This document shows positions 16,866 to 24,570 of a DNA stretch of 49,810 nt, in pieces. The stretch comes from Comamonadaceae bacterium. GTDB lineage: Bacteria; Pseudomonadota; Gammaproteobacteria; Burkholderiales; Burkholderiaceae_C. The stretch is from the NCBI GenBank assembly GCA_027491035.1, contig JAIXWZ010000045.1, forward strand, positions 1 through 49,810, given 5' to 3'. A program made the translations under genes and the position numbers. The notes beneath the pieces were generated by a model, which saw nothing but the letters and a program-made list of their open reading frames with translations, made no database searches and was not told the DNA's origin. Numbering within the stretch: the stretch's first letter is position 1; each line of letters opens with the position of its first letter.

Positions 16866-17689
16866 AACGCTTGTGGTGGGCTTTTGTGTGCGCCTGGATC
16901 GCGCTGCCAGCGGCGCTGGCTCAGGTTCCGGCCATCGTGCTGGCCTCGACCACCTCGACCGAGCAGTCGGGTTTGTTTGCCCACCTGTTGCCCCAGTTTC
17001 AGCGGGCCACAGGCATTGCGGTCAAGGTGGTGGCGGTGGGCTCGGGCCAGGCCATTGACATGGCCCGTCGGGGCGACGCCGATGTGCTGCTGGCCCATGA
17101 TCCGCCGGCCGAAGAGCGGCTGGTGGCCGAGGGTTTTGCGCTGCGGCGCATGCCGGTGATGTACAACGACTTCGTGCTGATTGGGCCGGCGGCCGACCCG
17201 GCACGCGCGCGCGGCAGCGACATCGTGCAGGCCTTGCGGCAGGTTCGCGATCAGCGCGCCCTGTTTGTCTCGCGCGGCGACCGCAGCGGCACCCATGCGG
17301 CCGAGCTGCGTTTTTGGCAGCAGGCCCAGGTCGACGTTGCTGCGCTGGCCGCCTACCGGGCCTGCGGCTGCGGCATGGGTCCGGCGCTCAATATGGCCGC
17401 CAGCTTGGACGCTTACACACTGGCCGATCGCGGTACCTGGCTGGCTTTTGGCAACCGGGCCGCTCTGGCCCTGCTGGTCGAGGGCGACCGGCGCTTGTTC
17501 AATCCCTACGGGGTGATGGCGGTCAATCCGGCCAAGCATCCGCATGTCAAGCATGCGCAGGCGCAGCAGTTTGTCGACTGGATCACCGGGGCGGCCGGTC
17601 AGGCTGCGATCGCTGCTTTTCGCATGGGCGGGCAGCCCCTGTTTTTTCCCAACGCGGCCCCCGTCCCCAACGTCTCTAAAAGCCCCTGA
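16862..17689 (+). CDS. tupA: tungstate ABC transporter periplasmic binding protein
   Basis: A 275-residue periplasmic protein. The signal peptide (KRLWWAFVCAWIALPAALAQ) is cleaved near residue 21. ASTTSTEQSGLF at the mature N-terminus is the oxyanion-binding TTTS motif of TupA; VGSGQAIDMARRGDADVLL and SRGDRSGTH follow. The family binds tungstate tightly and selectively over molybdate. Start TTG 16862 overlaps the tupC TGA (TTGA), and the signal peptide begins immediately, so this start is well supported. Confidence 0.88.
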   Translation: MKRLWWAFVCAWIALPAALAQVPAIVLASTTSTEQSGLFAHLLPQFQRATGIAVKVVAVGSGQAIDMARRGDADVLLAHDPPAEERLVAEGFALRRMPVMYNDFVLIGPAADPARARGSDIVQALRQVRDQRALFVSRGDRSGTHAAELRFWQQAQVDVAALAAYRACGCGMGPALNMAASLDAYTLADRGTWLAFGNRAALALLVEGDRRLFNPYGVMAVNPAKHPHVKHAQAQQFVDWITGAAGQAAIAAFRMGGQPLFFPNAAPVPNVSKSP

Positions 17690-17711
17690 GCGGTCGGCTG
17701 ATTCTGGCTAT

Positions 17712-17729
17712 CCCCGCCTCAAGCCGGGG
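17712..17729 (+). terminator. weak hairpin after tupA
   Basis: CCCCG (17712-17716) and CGGGG (17725-17729) around an 8-nt loop, 23 nt after the tupA stop. There is no clear T-tract, so intrinsic termination is only possible, not shown. Confidence 0.25.
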
Positions 17730-17760
17730 TTGGTGGCGGTGCTTCTAAAATTGGGGCTCC

Positions 17761-18108
17761 ATGACGCTTGCCCGCTTGTTCGAACGCTTCAAAGGCCTGG
17801 CCCTGTGCCTGAGCCTGTTGGCTTTGTGCTCGGCGCTCATGGCGCCGGCATCGGCGCTGGCGCAGGAGGCAGGGTCGGGCAAGTGGTCGGGGCTGTGCGC
17901 CGCCGCAGTGCCCGACTCGCACGGCCAAGCCGACGACGACGACCACTGCGGCTTGTGCCTGTTGCCCGCTCTGGCCTTAACGGGGCTCGATCGCACACCG
18001 ACCCCGCTGGCCGATTCAGCGGCCGATCCGCAGCGCTTGCCCCGCTCGCTGCGGCCGGTGCAGCAGTCGGCGCCGCCTTCGATTCGCGGCCCGCCCCACA
18101 CGCTCTGA
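17761..18108 (+). CDS. DUF2946-like small exported protein
   Basis: A 115-residue protein with a hydrophobic N-terminal signal or anchor (about residues 11-35), then an acidic, Cys/His segment DDDDHCGLCLLPA (about 59-71), and a Pro-rich tail. The H-C-x2-C arrangement and the position upstream of copper-binding proteins fit the DUF2946 group, which recurs in copper and TonB-receptor contexts in proteobacteria. A role in metal binding is inference. It precedes the YcnI gene by 121 nt. The N-terminal start ATG 17761 is the only good one. Confidence 0.6.
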   Translation: MTLARLFERFKGLALCLSLLALCSALMAPASALAQEAGSGKWSGLCAAAVPDSHGQADDDDHCGLCLLPALALTGLDRTPTPLADSAADPQRLPRSLRPVQQSAPPSIRGPPHTL

Positions 18109-18229
18109 AGCGCTCGCGCGGCTTGCCTCGCGCCGGCGTCTGAATTTGACTCGCGTGCGTCGGGCGCTGCTCGCCCGCTCGCGTTGATCCCTGGGCCAAC
18201 CCGCCGGCCCGCCTTTTCAGAGCTTACCC

Positions 18230-18772
18230 ATGAAATTTGTTTTTTCTCCCTTGCTGGCGCTTGCCTTGTTGGGTGCGCCATCGGCCTTTGCACACATCAC
18301 CTTGGAGCACCAGACCGCTCACGCGGGCAGCTATTACAAAGCCAACTTCAAGGTCGGTCACGGCTGCGGCTCCTCGCCGATTCGGCAAATCGTGGTGCAG
18401 ATCCCGGTCGGTGTGCAAGGCGCCAAGCCCATGCCCAAGCCGGGCTGGGACCTGCTGATCGAACGGGCCCCATTGGCCCAGCCCTATACGGATCACGGCC
18501 GTCGGGTCACCGAGGATGTGGTGCGCATCAGCTGGAGCGCCAAAACGCCAGCCGACCACTTGCTCAACGAGCACTACGACGAATTCGCGCTGCACGCCAA
18601 GTTGCCGGCTCAGCCTGGCCCGCTGTACTGGTCTGTCAGTCAGATTTGTGTGGACGGCCGCATCGATTGGAGCCAAACGCCTGCGGCTGGACAGACCTTG
18701 CGCCAACTCAAGACTCCGGCTGCCTTGCTCGACCTGCTGCCCGCTGCCGGTGGCGCGAGCCACGCCCATTGA
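18230..18772 (+). CDS. YcnI/DUF1775 copper-binding periplasmic protein
   Basis: A 180-residue secreted protein. Signal peptidase cleavage after SAFA (residue 21) would expose an N-terminal His22 in HITLEHQTA, the feature that YcnI proteins use for copper coordination. The body has VGHGCGSSPIRQIVVQIP, a conserved Trp (PKPGWDLLIER, about 71), and VRISWS/YWSVSQICVDG of the DUF1775 fold. It lies just before the PCuAC copper chaperone, an arrangement seen widely, and probably works with it in supplying copper to a membrane cuproprotein such as cytochrome oxidase. Confidence 0.88.
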   Translation: MKFVFSPLLALALLGAPSAFAHITLEHQTAHAGSYYKANFKVGHGCGSSPIRQIVVQIPVGVQGAKPMPKPGWDLLIERAPLAQPYTDHGRRVTEDVVRISWSAKTPADHLLNEHYDEFALHAKLPAQPGPLYWSVSQICVDGRIDWSQTPAAGQTLRQLKTPAALLDLLPAAGGASHAH

Positions 18773-18801
18773 TTGAACCGAATTTTTACGGGAGTGTTTT
18801 G

Positions 18802-19299
18802 ATGACTGTTTTTAAAGTGAAGATGGCAATGCTTGCCGCTGGGGCCCTGGTGGCTTTGAATGCCATGGCGCAAGCGCCTGCCGTGAAGATCGATACGCCC
18901 TGGGCCCGCGCCACCGTGCCGGGTCAAAAGGGCACGGGCGCCTTTATGACGCTGACGGCCCAGCAGAGCCTGCGCTTGGTGGGCGTGGCCTCGCCGGTGG
19001 CCGGCGTGGCCGAAATCCATGAAATGAAGATGGAGGGCGATGTGATGCGCATGCGGGCCATCGCAGCCCTTGACCTGCCCGCCGGCAAGAGCGTTGCCCT
19101 GCGCCCGGGTGGCTACCACCTGATGCTCATGGACCTCAAGCAGCCCCTGGTCAAAGATACGCAGGTTCCGGTGACGCTGCGCTTTGCCGACGCCCAGGGC
19201 AAAACCAGCGAGATGCAACTGAGTCTGCCGATCGCCCTGACGGCTCCGGCCGGTGCCCCCAAGGCAGCGGCCGGGCATGGGGCCCACAAGCACCACTGA
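18802..19299 (+). CDS. PCuAC-family copper chaperone
   Basis: A 165-residue periplasmic copper(I) chaperone. A signal peptide ends at about NAMAQ (residue 25). The mature domain has WARATVPGQKGTGAFMTL, the ligand run HEMKMEGDVMRM and the second ligand pair in GGYHLMLMDLKQPL, that is, the His/Met set of PCuAC proteins that pass Cu(I) to the CuA site of cytochrome oxidase. A His-rich tail (GHGAHKHH) may add binding. It is 29 nt after the YcnI gene. Confidence 0.92.
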   Translation: MTVFKVKMAMLAAGALVALNAMAQAPAVKIDTPWARATVPGQKGTGAFMTLTAQQSLRLVGVASPVAGVAEIHEMKMEGDVMRMRAIAALDLPAGKSVALRPGGYHLMLMDLKQPLVKDTQVPVTLRFADAQGKTSEMQLSLPIALTAPAGAPKAAAGHGAHKHH

Positions 19300-19309
19300 C
19301 GCGGCTGAC

Positions 19310-19330
19310 GGGCCCGCAGCACCCGGGCCC
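19310..19330 (+). terminator. GC-rich hairpin after the copper genes
   Basis: GGGCCCG (19310-19316), loop CAGCACC, CGGGCCC (19324-19330): perfect 7-bp stem 10 nt after the PCuAC stop. There is no following T-run, so it may only slow transcription or protect the 3' end. Confidence 0.35.
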
Positions 19331-19406
19331 TGACCGGTTCAGTCCCTTATGATCTTCGAATGCCGGAGTTTGTCATCCTCGGCACTCAAAGAAGGGGTGC
19401 GTGTTC

Positions 19407-20330
19407 ATGTCTGGTTTTCGAGCGTTGTTGGCCCCGGTGCTGGCCTGCGTGGTTTTTGGGGCCGCCTCAGCCGCGACTGCCCAAGCCTGGAGGGATGCGC
19501 CGGCCTATGACAAAAAGCACGCCGCCAATGTCCTTGACCGCAGCGTGTTTTTCCTGCCCCTCTTTGGATCGGTCTACCGGGCAAAGTTCGAGGTCATGCT
19601 CAAGGAAATTCCTGGGCTGCGAGGCATCGTGATTCACAACCACGGCTGCGGGGGGCAGTGGGGGTGGGAGACGCATGTGTCGCAGTTTTTCTATCGGGAG
19701 GGATTTGCGGTGGTCACCCCCGAATTTGTCAGCCGAGAAGGCAACAAGACCGGCTGCCCGGGTGGAACGGCCGAGGAGTCTTTGCGGCGGGGAGGGGAGC
19801 GGTTTCGTGAGGGGATCTACACCGCGCGCAATCCAGCCAGGCTGTCGGCGCGCGGCGATGAAATCGAGATCGTGATCAAGTGGCTCAAGGAGCATTCGAC
19901 GCTGCCCATCATTTTGAGCGGACACTCGGAAGGTTGCCGCACCGTTTATGCCTGGAATCGATCGGAAGATCGGGTCAAAGGCGGCGTGTGTCACAAGCAG
20001 AGCCTGAACGCCAGCTACGAGCACCTGTGGAGATGGGACACCCGGCTGCCCATGTGGTCTTCCAACGAGGACGAAGACCCCTGGGCGCAGGGCACCAAGG
20101 CCAACCCGGCGGTCGGATTTGAGCGAAAGTTTCTGGACCGCCCTGAAAATCTGACCTCCTACCGGTTTGCGGGCAACAGCCACGACCCCCTGATTCGGCC
20201 AGACGAAGTGGCGAGCTTGAGATCTTGGCTCAGAAAATACTTCCCGGCCGACCCGGCCAGACCCGCCTCGCCCATGGTCTATGAAGACAAGTTGCCACTG
20301 CTTCAAGAACAGCTTCGAAAAAGCCGCTAG
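19407..20330 (+). CDS. secreted alpha/beta hydrolase, substrate unknown
   Basis: About 307 residues. A signal peptide (SGFRALLAPVLACVVFGAAS) ends near residue 24. IVIHNHGCGGQWGWETHVSQ forms the oxyanion region and ILSGHSEGCRTVYAW the nucleophile elbow (GHSEG, Ser catalytic). FAGNSHDPLIRPDE near the C-terminus could supply the His. The protein resembles DLH/alpha-beta hydrolase superfamily members but I cannot name a close family. GAAGGGG precedes the start; GTG 19401 and ATG 19407 are both possible. Codon use looks less GC-extreme than in neighbouring genes, which might reflect recent acquisition. It is flanked by non-coding stretches on both sides and is probably monocistronic. Confidence 0.75.
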   Translation: MSGFRALLAPVLACVVFGAASAATAQAWRDAPAYDKKHAANVLDRSVFFLPLFGSVYRAKFEVMLKEIPGLRGIVIHNHGCGGQWGWETHVSQFFYREGFAVVTPEFVSREGNKTGCPGGTAEESLRRGGERFREGIYTARNPARLSARGDEIEIVIKWLKEHSTLPIILSGHSEGCRTVYAWNRSEDRVKGGVCHKQSLNASYEHLWRWDTRLPMWSSNEDEDPWAQGTKANPAVGFERKFLDRPENLTSYRFAGNSHDPLIRPDEVASLRSWLRKYFPADPARPASPMVYEDKLPLLQEQLRKSR

Positions 20331-20519
20331 GCAGGGTCTGCAACACCGCGTCAGCTTGAGTCTGGCGTGAATTTCGGTTTCCGCCCACGCCGCGCTAGGG
20401 TTTGTCCTCGGTGATTCCGACCGTCCTTCTCCAACAATTGGCTTAGAGTTGTCGGTTTGAGCGACTTCAGGTCCATCGCGGACGTTTTCTTTTTGAGGCA
20501 GGACAGGAGAGGACACCCC

Positions 20520-20993
20520 ATGCAAATAGAACTTAAGGTCAACGGCAAGAGCCAGCAGGCTGACGTGCCAGCGCACACCCTGCTGGTGCAACTCATCCGT
20601 GAGAAGCTGCAACTGACCGGCACCCATGTCGGCTGTGACACCGCCCAGTGCGGCGCGTGCACCGTGTTGATGAACGGCCATGCGGTCAAGTCCTGCAATG
20701 TGCTGGCCGCCCAGGCCCACGGCGCAGAAGTGACCACCATCGAGGGTCTGGCCGCAAGCGACGGCACCATGCACCCGATGCAGGCTGCCTTCAAGGACTG
20801 CCATGGTCTGCAGTGCGGCTTTTGCACCACCGGCATGGTGATGAGCGCAGTCGACCTGTGCCACAAGCACCCGGGTGCCGGCGCCGGTGAAATCCGTGAG
20901 TTGCTCGAGGGCAACATCTGCCGTTGCACGGGCTACCAGAACATCGTCAAGGCTGTCGAGCAGGGCGGTCGGGCCATGAAGGCGGCCGCTTGA
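20520..20993 (+). CDS. molybdenum hydroxylase [2Fe-2S] subunit (CoxS-like)
   Basis: A 157-residue iron-sulfur subunit of the xanthine-oxidase family. The plant-type cluster uses C39, C44, C47 and C59; the second cluster uses C99, C102, C134 and C136 (CGFCTTG and CRCTGYQNI). It passes electrons from the molybdenum site to FAD. The gene order small-large-medium, with this gene first, is that of form II CODH-like enzymes. AGGAGAGGA lies 5-10 nt before the ATG. The 189 nt upstream (20331-20519) contain no gene and no clear promoter I can defend. Confidence 0.9.
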   Translation: MQIELKVNGKSQQADVPAHTLLVQLIREKLQLTGTHVGCDTAQCGACTVLMNGHAVKSCNVLAAQAHGAEVTTIEGLAASDGTMHPMQAAFKDCHGLQCGFCTTGMVMSAVDLCHKHPGAGAGEIRELLEGNICRCTGYQNIVKAVEQGGRAMKAAA

Positions 20994-21086
20994 GAAGCGG
21001 TCACGTTTGAATGTTTTCTCGCTTCGGTGCCGGCTGCCTGATTCTGCGGTCCGGTGCTTGAGCCTCTTCATTTATGGAGTCAAGAC

Positions 21087-23462
21087 ATGGGTGCTTCCGA
21101 TTTCACCAAACTGCCGCACATAGGCGAGGCCCTCAAGCGCAAAGAGGACTATCGCTACCTGACTGGCGGCGGGCAATACACCGATGACATCACGCTGGCG
21201 GCGCAGTGCCACGCGGTGTTCGTGCGCTCGCCCCACGCCCACGCCCGCATCAAGTCCATTGACACGTCGGCTGCAAAAGCAGCGCCGGGTGTCCTTGAGG
21301 TCTACACCGGCGAGCATGTGGCCGCCGACAAGATCGGCGGTCTGCCATGCGGCTGGCTCATCAACAACCCCGATGGCACGCCCATGAAGGAGCCGCCCCA
21401 TCCGATCTTGGCCCAAGGCAAGGTGCGCTATGTGGGTGACCATGTGGCCATGGTGGTGGCCCAGACGCTGGAGCAGGCCAAGAATGCGGCCGAGCAGGTT
21501 CAGGTCGACTACGAGGTGCTGGGCAGCGTGGTGCGCGTGACCGATGCCGCCAAGGCGCCGGCCCTGCACGATGCGGCGCCCGACAACCATTGCTACAAGT
21601 GGGCCATCGGTGACAAGTCGCAGGTCGATGCGGCCTTTGCCCAGGCCGCCCACGTGACCCGGCTCGATCTGGTCAACAACCGCTTGATTCCCAATGCCAT
21701 GGAGCCACGTGCGGCCATTGGCAGCTACAGCCGGGCCACCGAGGAATACACCCTTTACGTGTCCAATCAGAACCCGCACGTCGAGCGGCTCTTGATGACC
21801 GCCTTCGTGATGGGCCTGCCCGAGCACAAGGTCAGGGTCATCGCGCCCGATGTCGGCGGTGGTTTTGGCTCCAAGATCTATCTCTACGCCGAGGACGTCT
21901 GCCTGACTTGGGCGGCCAAGAAGCTCAACCGCAGCATCAAGTGGACGGCCGAGCGCAGCGAGTCTTTTGTGAGCGATGCCCACGGGCGCGACCATGTCAG
22001 CCACGCTGAAATGGCCCTGGACAAGGACGGCAAATTCCTCGCGCTGCGGGTGCACACCCATGCCAATTTGGGCGCCTACCTGTCCACCTTTGCGACCGCG
22101 GTGCCCACCATCTTGTATGCCACTTTGCTGGCTGGGCAGTACGCCACGCCGCAGATCTACGTCGAAGTCGACGCCTGGTTCACCAACACCGCACCGGTCG
22201 ATGCCTACCGCGGCGCCGGCCGGCCCGAGGCGACCTACCTGCTCGAGCGTTTGGTCACGCGGGCGGCTTGGGAAACCGGTCTGGGTCAGGATGAGATTCG
22301 CCGGCGCAACATGATCCGCAGCTTCCCGTACCAGACCCCGGTGGCCTTGCAGTACGACACCGGTGACTTCCCGGCTTTGCTCGAGCGCAGCAATGAGCTG
22401 GCCGAGGTGGCCGGCTTTGCGCAGCGCAAGGCGGCCTCCGAAGCCAAAGGTCTGCTGCGCGGCATCGGTTACTCCAGCTACATCGAAGCCTGCGGCATTG
22501 CGCCGAGCAATATCGCTGGCGCCCTGGGCGCGCGTGCCGGTTTGTTCGAGTGCGGCGAGATCCGGGTGCACCCGACTGGCAGCGTGACGGTCTTTACTGG
22601 CTCGCACAGCCATGGCCAGGGCCACGAAACCACCTTTGCACAGGTCGTGGCCGCCCGTCTGGGCATCTCGCCCGATCAGGTCGATGTGGTGCATGGCGAC
22701 ACGGGCCGCGTGCCCTTTGGCATGGGCACCTATGGCTCGCGCTCGCTGGCCGTGGGCGGCACCGCCATCATGAAGGCGCTCGACAAAATCGAGGCCAAGG
22801 CCAAGAAGATCGCGGCTCACCTGATGGAGGCCAGCGATGCCGACATCGACTTCGTCGGTGGTGAGTTCATCGTGCGCGGCACCGACAAGAAGATCCCCTT
22901 CGGTCAGGTGGCGCTCACGGCCTATGTGCCGCACAACTACCCTCTCGACAAGCTCGAGCCGGGCCTGAACGAAACCGCCTTCTACGACCCGACCAACTTC
23001 ACCTTCCCGGCCGGCACCTACATCTGCGAGGTCGAGGTCGATCCGGCCACCGGCGTGGTGCGTCTGGACCGCTTCACCGCGGTCGACGACTTTGGCAACA
23101 TCATCAACCCCATGATTGTTGAGGGCCAGGTTCATGGCGGGCTGGTGCAGGGCATCGGCCAGGCGCTGATGGAAAACTGCATTTATGACCCCGAGTCCGG
23201 GCAGCTGCTGACCGGCTCCTTCATGGACTACGCCATGCCGCGTGCGGACGACGTGCCCGATTTCCGGCTCGACACCCTGGTCACGCCTTGCACCCATAAT
23301 CCGCTGGGTGCCAAGGGCTGCGGCGAGGCCGGTGCCATCGGCTCGCCGCCGGCGGTCATCAATGCGGTGCTCGATGCGCTGCGGCCGTTGGGCGTCAAAG
23401 ATCTGGACATGCCGGCTTCGCCAGCACGCGTCTGGCAGGCCATTGAGTCGGCCAAGCACTAA
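21087..23462 (+). CDS. molybdenum hydroxylase large subunit (form II CoxL-like)
   Basis: A 791-residue molybdopterin-binding catalytic subunit. The CODH-discriminating loop reads AYRGAGR at residues 373-379, the form II signature; true CO oxidisers carry AYxCSFR. The catalytic Glu is E747 in [28 protein letters not shown] and the [15 protein letters not shown] loop bind the cofactor. It should hydroxylate an aldehyde or N-heterocycle, using water as oxygen source; CO is unlikely. It is followed 26 nt later by the FAD subunit. The cofactor could be supplied by molybdate, whose transporter is not in this window. Confidence 0.9.
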   Translation: MGASDFTKLPHIGEALKRKEDYRYLTGGGQYTDDITLAAQCHAVFVRSPHAHARIKSIDTSAAKAAPGVLEVYTGEHVAADKIGGLPCGWLINNPDGTPMKEPPHPILAQGKVRYVGDHVAMVVAQTLEQAKNAAEQVQVDYEVLGSVVRVTDAAKAPALHDAAPDNHCYKWAIGDKSQVDAAFAQAAHVTRLDLVNNRLIPNAMEPRAAIGSYSRATEEYTLYVSNQNPHVERLLMTAFVMGLPEHKVRVIAPDVGGGFGSKIYLYAEDVCLTWAAKKLNRSIKWTAERSESFVSDAHGRDHVSHAEMALDKDGKFLALRVHTHANLGAYLSTFATAVPTILYATLLAGQYATPQIYVEVDAWFTNTAPVDAYRGAGRPEATYLLERLVTRAAWETGLGQDEIRRRNMIRSFPYQTPVALQYDTGDFPALLERSNELAEVAGFAQRKAASEAKGLLRGIGYSSYIEACGIAPSNIAGALGARAGLFECGEIRVHPTGSVTVFTGSHSHGQGHETTFAQVVAARLGISPDQVDVVHGDTGRVPFGMGTYGSRSLAVGGTAIMKALDKIEAKAKKIAAHLMEASDADIDFVGGEFIVRGTDKKIPFGQVALTAYVPHNYPLDKLEPGLNETAFYDPTNFTFPAGTYICEVEVDPATGVVRLDRFTAVDDFGNIINPMIVEGQVHGGLVQGIGQALMENCIYDPESGQLLTGSFMDYAMPRADDVPDFRLDTLVTPCTHNPLGAKGCGEAGAIGSPPAVINAVLDALRPLGVKDLDMPASPARVWQAIESAKH

Positions 23463-23488
23463 GCAGACAAGAACAGGAGAAAAGCAAA

Positions 23489-24283
23489 ATGTATCCCTTC
23501 ACCCTCGAACGCCCAACCTCCAGCGCCGATGCGGTCAAGCTTGCCGGCGCGGGCGGCCGCCCCCTGGCCGGCGGCCAGACCCTGCTCGCTTCGATGAAGC
23601 TGCGCCTGACCAGTGCCGATCAATTGGTTGATCTGAGCGGCGTCAAGGAATGGACCGGCATTTGCCGCGATGGCGACGCCTTGGTCATCGGTGCCATGAC
23701 GCGTCATGCCGACGTGGCCAGCCACGCCGATGTCAAGGCCCTGATTCCGGCTCTGGCCGACCTGGCCGGCAACATCGGTGATCGCCAGGTGCGCGCCATG
23801 GGCACGCTGGGCGGATCGGTGGCCAACAACGACCCGGCCGCCTGCTACCCCAGCGCGGTGCTGGCGCTGGGCGCCACCGTGCACACCAACAGCCGCAAGA
23901 TCGCAGCTGACGACTTTTTCAAAGGCATGTTCAGCACCGCGCTGCAAGACGGCGAGTTGATCACCGCGATCAGCTTTCCCATCCCCAAGCGTGCGGCTTA
24001 CATGAAGTTCAAGCAGCCTGCCTCGCGTTTCGCGATGGTCGGCGTGTTCTTGGCTCAGTTTGCCAGCGGCGTGCGCGTGGCGATCACCGGCGCGTCCAGC
24101 GACGGCGTGTTCCGTCACGCTGGCCTGGAGCAGGCGCTGTCGGCCAGCTTTACCGCGCAGGCAGCGGCCGGCGTGAAAATCGACGCCAGCGGTCTGAACC
24201 AGGACATCCACGCCTCGGCGGCCTACCGCGCCAATCTCATCAGCGTGCAAACCCAGCGCGCCGTGACCAAAGCCCTGGCCTGA
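23489..24283 (+). CDS. molybdenum hydroxylase FAD subunit (CoxM-like)
   Basis: A 264-residue flavoprotein of the CoxM/XdhB type. FAD-binding motifs are AGGQTLLASMKLRL (about 28-40) and TLGGSVANNDPAACYP (about 107-122). The C-terminal domain (about 160-264) carries FAMVGVFLAQFASGVRVAITGAS. It completes the S-L-M trimer and hands electrons to an unknown acceptor. AGGAGA precedes the ATG. Downstream to 24570 there is only repeat DNA. Confidence 0.9.
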   Translation: MYPFTLERPTSSADAVKLAGAGGRPLAGGQTLLASMKLRLTSADQLVDLSGVKEWTGICRDGDALVIGAMTRHADVASHADVKALIPALADLAGNIGDRQVRAMGTLGGSVANNDPAACYPSAVLALGATVHTNSRKIAADDFFKGMFSTALQDGELITAISFPIPKRAAYMKFKQPASRFAMVGVFLAQFASGVRVAITGASSDGVFRHAGLEQALSASFTAQAAAGVKIDASGLNQDIHASAAYRANLISVQTQRAVTKALA

Positions 24284-24301
24284 GGGGCAGCGCGCCTTCC
24301 T

Positions 24302-24385
24302 CGCCATTGCCAGTCGCGTCGCGACGGGAAAATCGACGTCTGCGCACAAGCGGCCGATGGATTGCTTCGTTCCTCGCAATGACGG
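24302..24385 (+). repeat. dispersed 82-bp-type repeat, diverged copy
   Basis: The right half (GATGGATTGCTTCGTTCCTC then GCAATGACGGGG) is nearly identical to the copies at 49531 and 49658; the left half is diverged. Same orientation as those copies. This family resembles the CGTCATTGCGAG...GCAATGACG elements dispersed in many proteobacterial genomes. Confidence 0.8.
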
Positions 24386-24430
24386 GGCAGGGGGCGCAAT
24401 GACGGGGCAGGGGTCGCAATGACGGGGTGG
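24375..24430 (+). repeat. three tandem 20-bp units
   Basis: CGCAATGACGGGGCAGGGG-type units start at 24375, 24395 and 24415 (period 20). They are a local amplification of the right end of the dispersed repeat. Confidence 0.75.
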
Positions 24431-24456
24431 GCGGCGATGGCGGCTTGACATCCCTT

Positions 24457-24548
24457 TGTGGGAGCGCCGCCCTCGGCGCGATGGGCCTGCGATGAAGCCC
24501 GGCCTATCCTGCAAAGGCCGATTGCCCCGAGGGCGCGGCCCCTACCAG
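24457..24548. repeat. about 90-bp inverted-repeat element, copy 2
   Basis: TGTGGGAGCGCCGCCCTCGG at 24457 and its near-complement ending at 24548 enclose a 30-nt centre. The arms match the 6901-6990 element. It sits directly behind the bchP stop. Confidence 0.8.
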
Positions 24549-24570
24549 TGTCCGGTTGGGGCCGGCCGCC

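Noticed and set aside
21072-23459. 795-codon open frame antisense to the CoxL-like gene, and another antisense to ispA-dxs (11214-13601)
   Set aside because: Both mirror real genes, lack motifs and ribosome sites, and have compositions expected from reversed GC-rich codons.
20520-24283. Carbon monoxide dehydrogenase as the product of the S-L-M genes
   Set aside because: The large subunit has AYRGAGR rather than the AYxCSFR of true CO dehydrogenases, and the gene order is that of form II enzymes.
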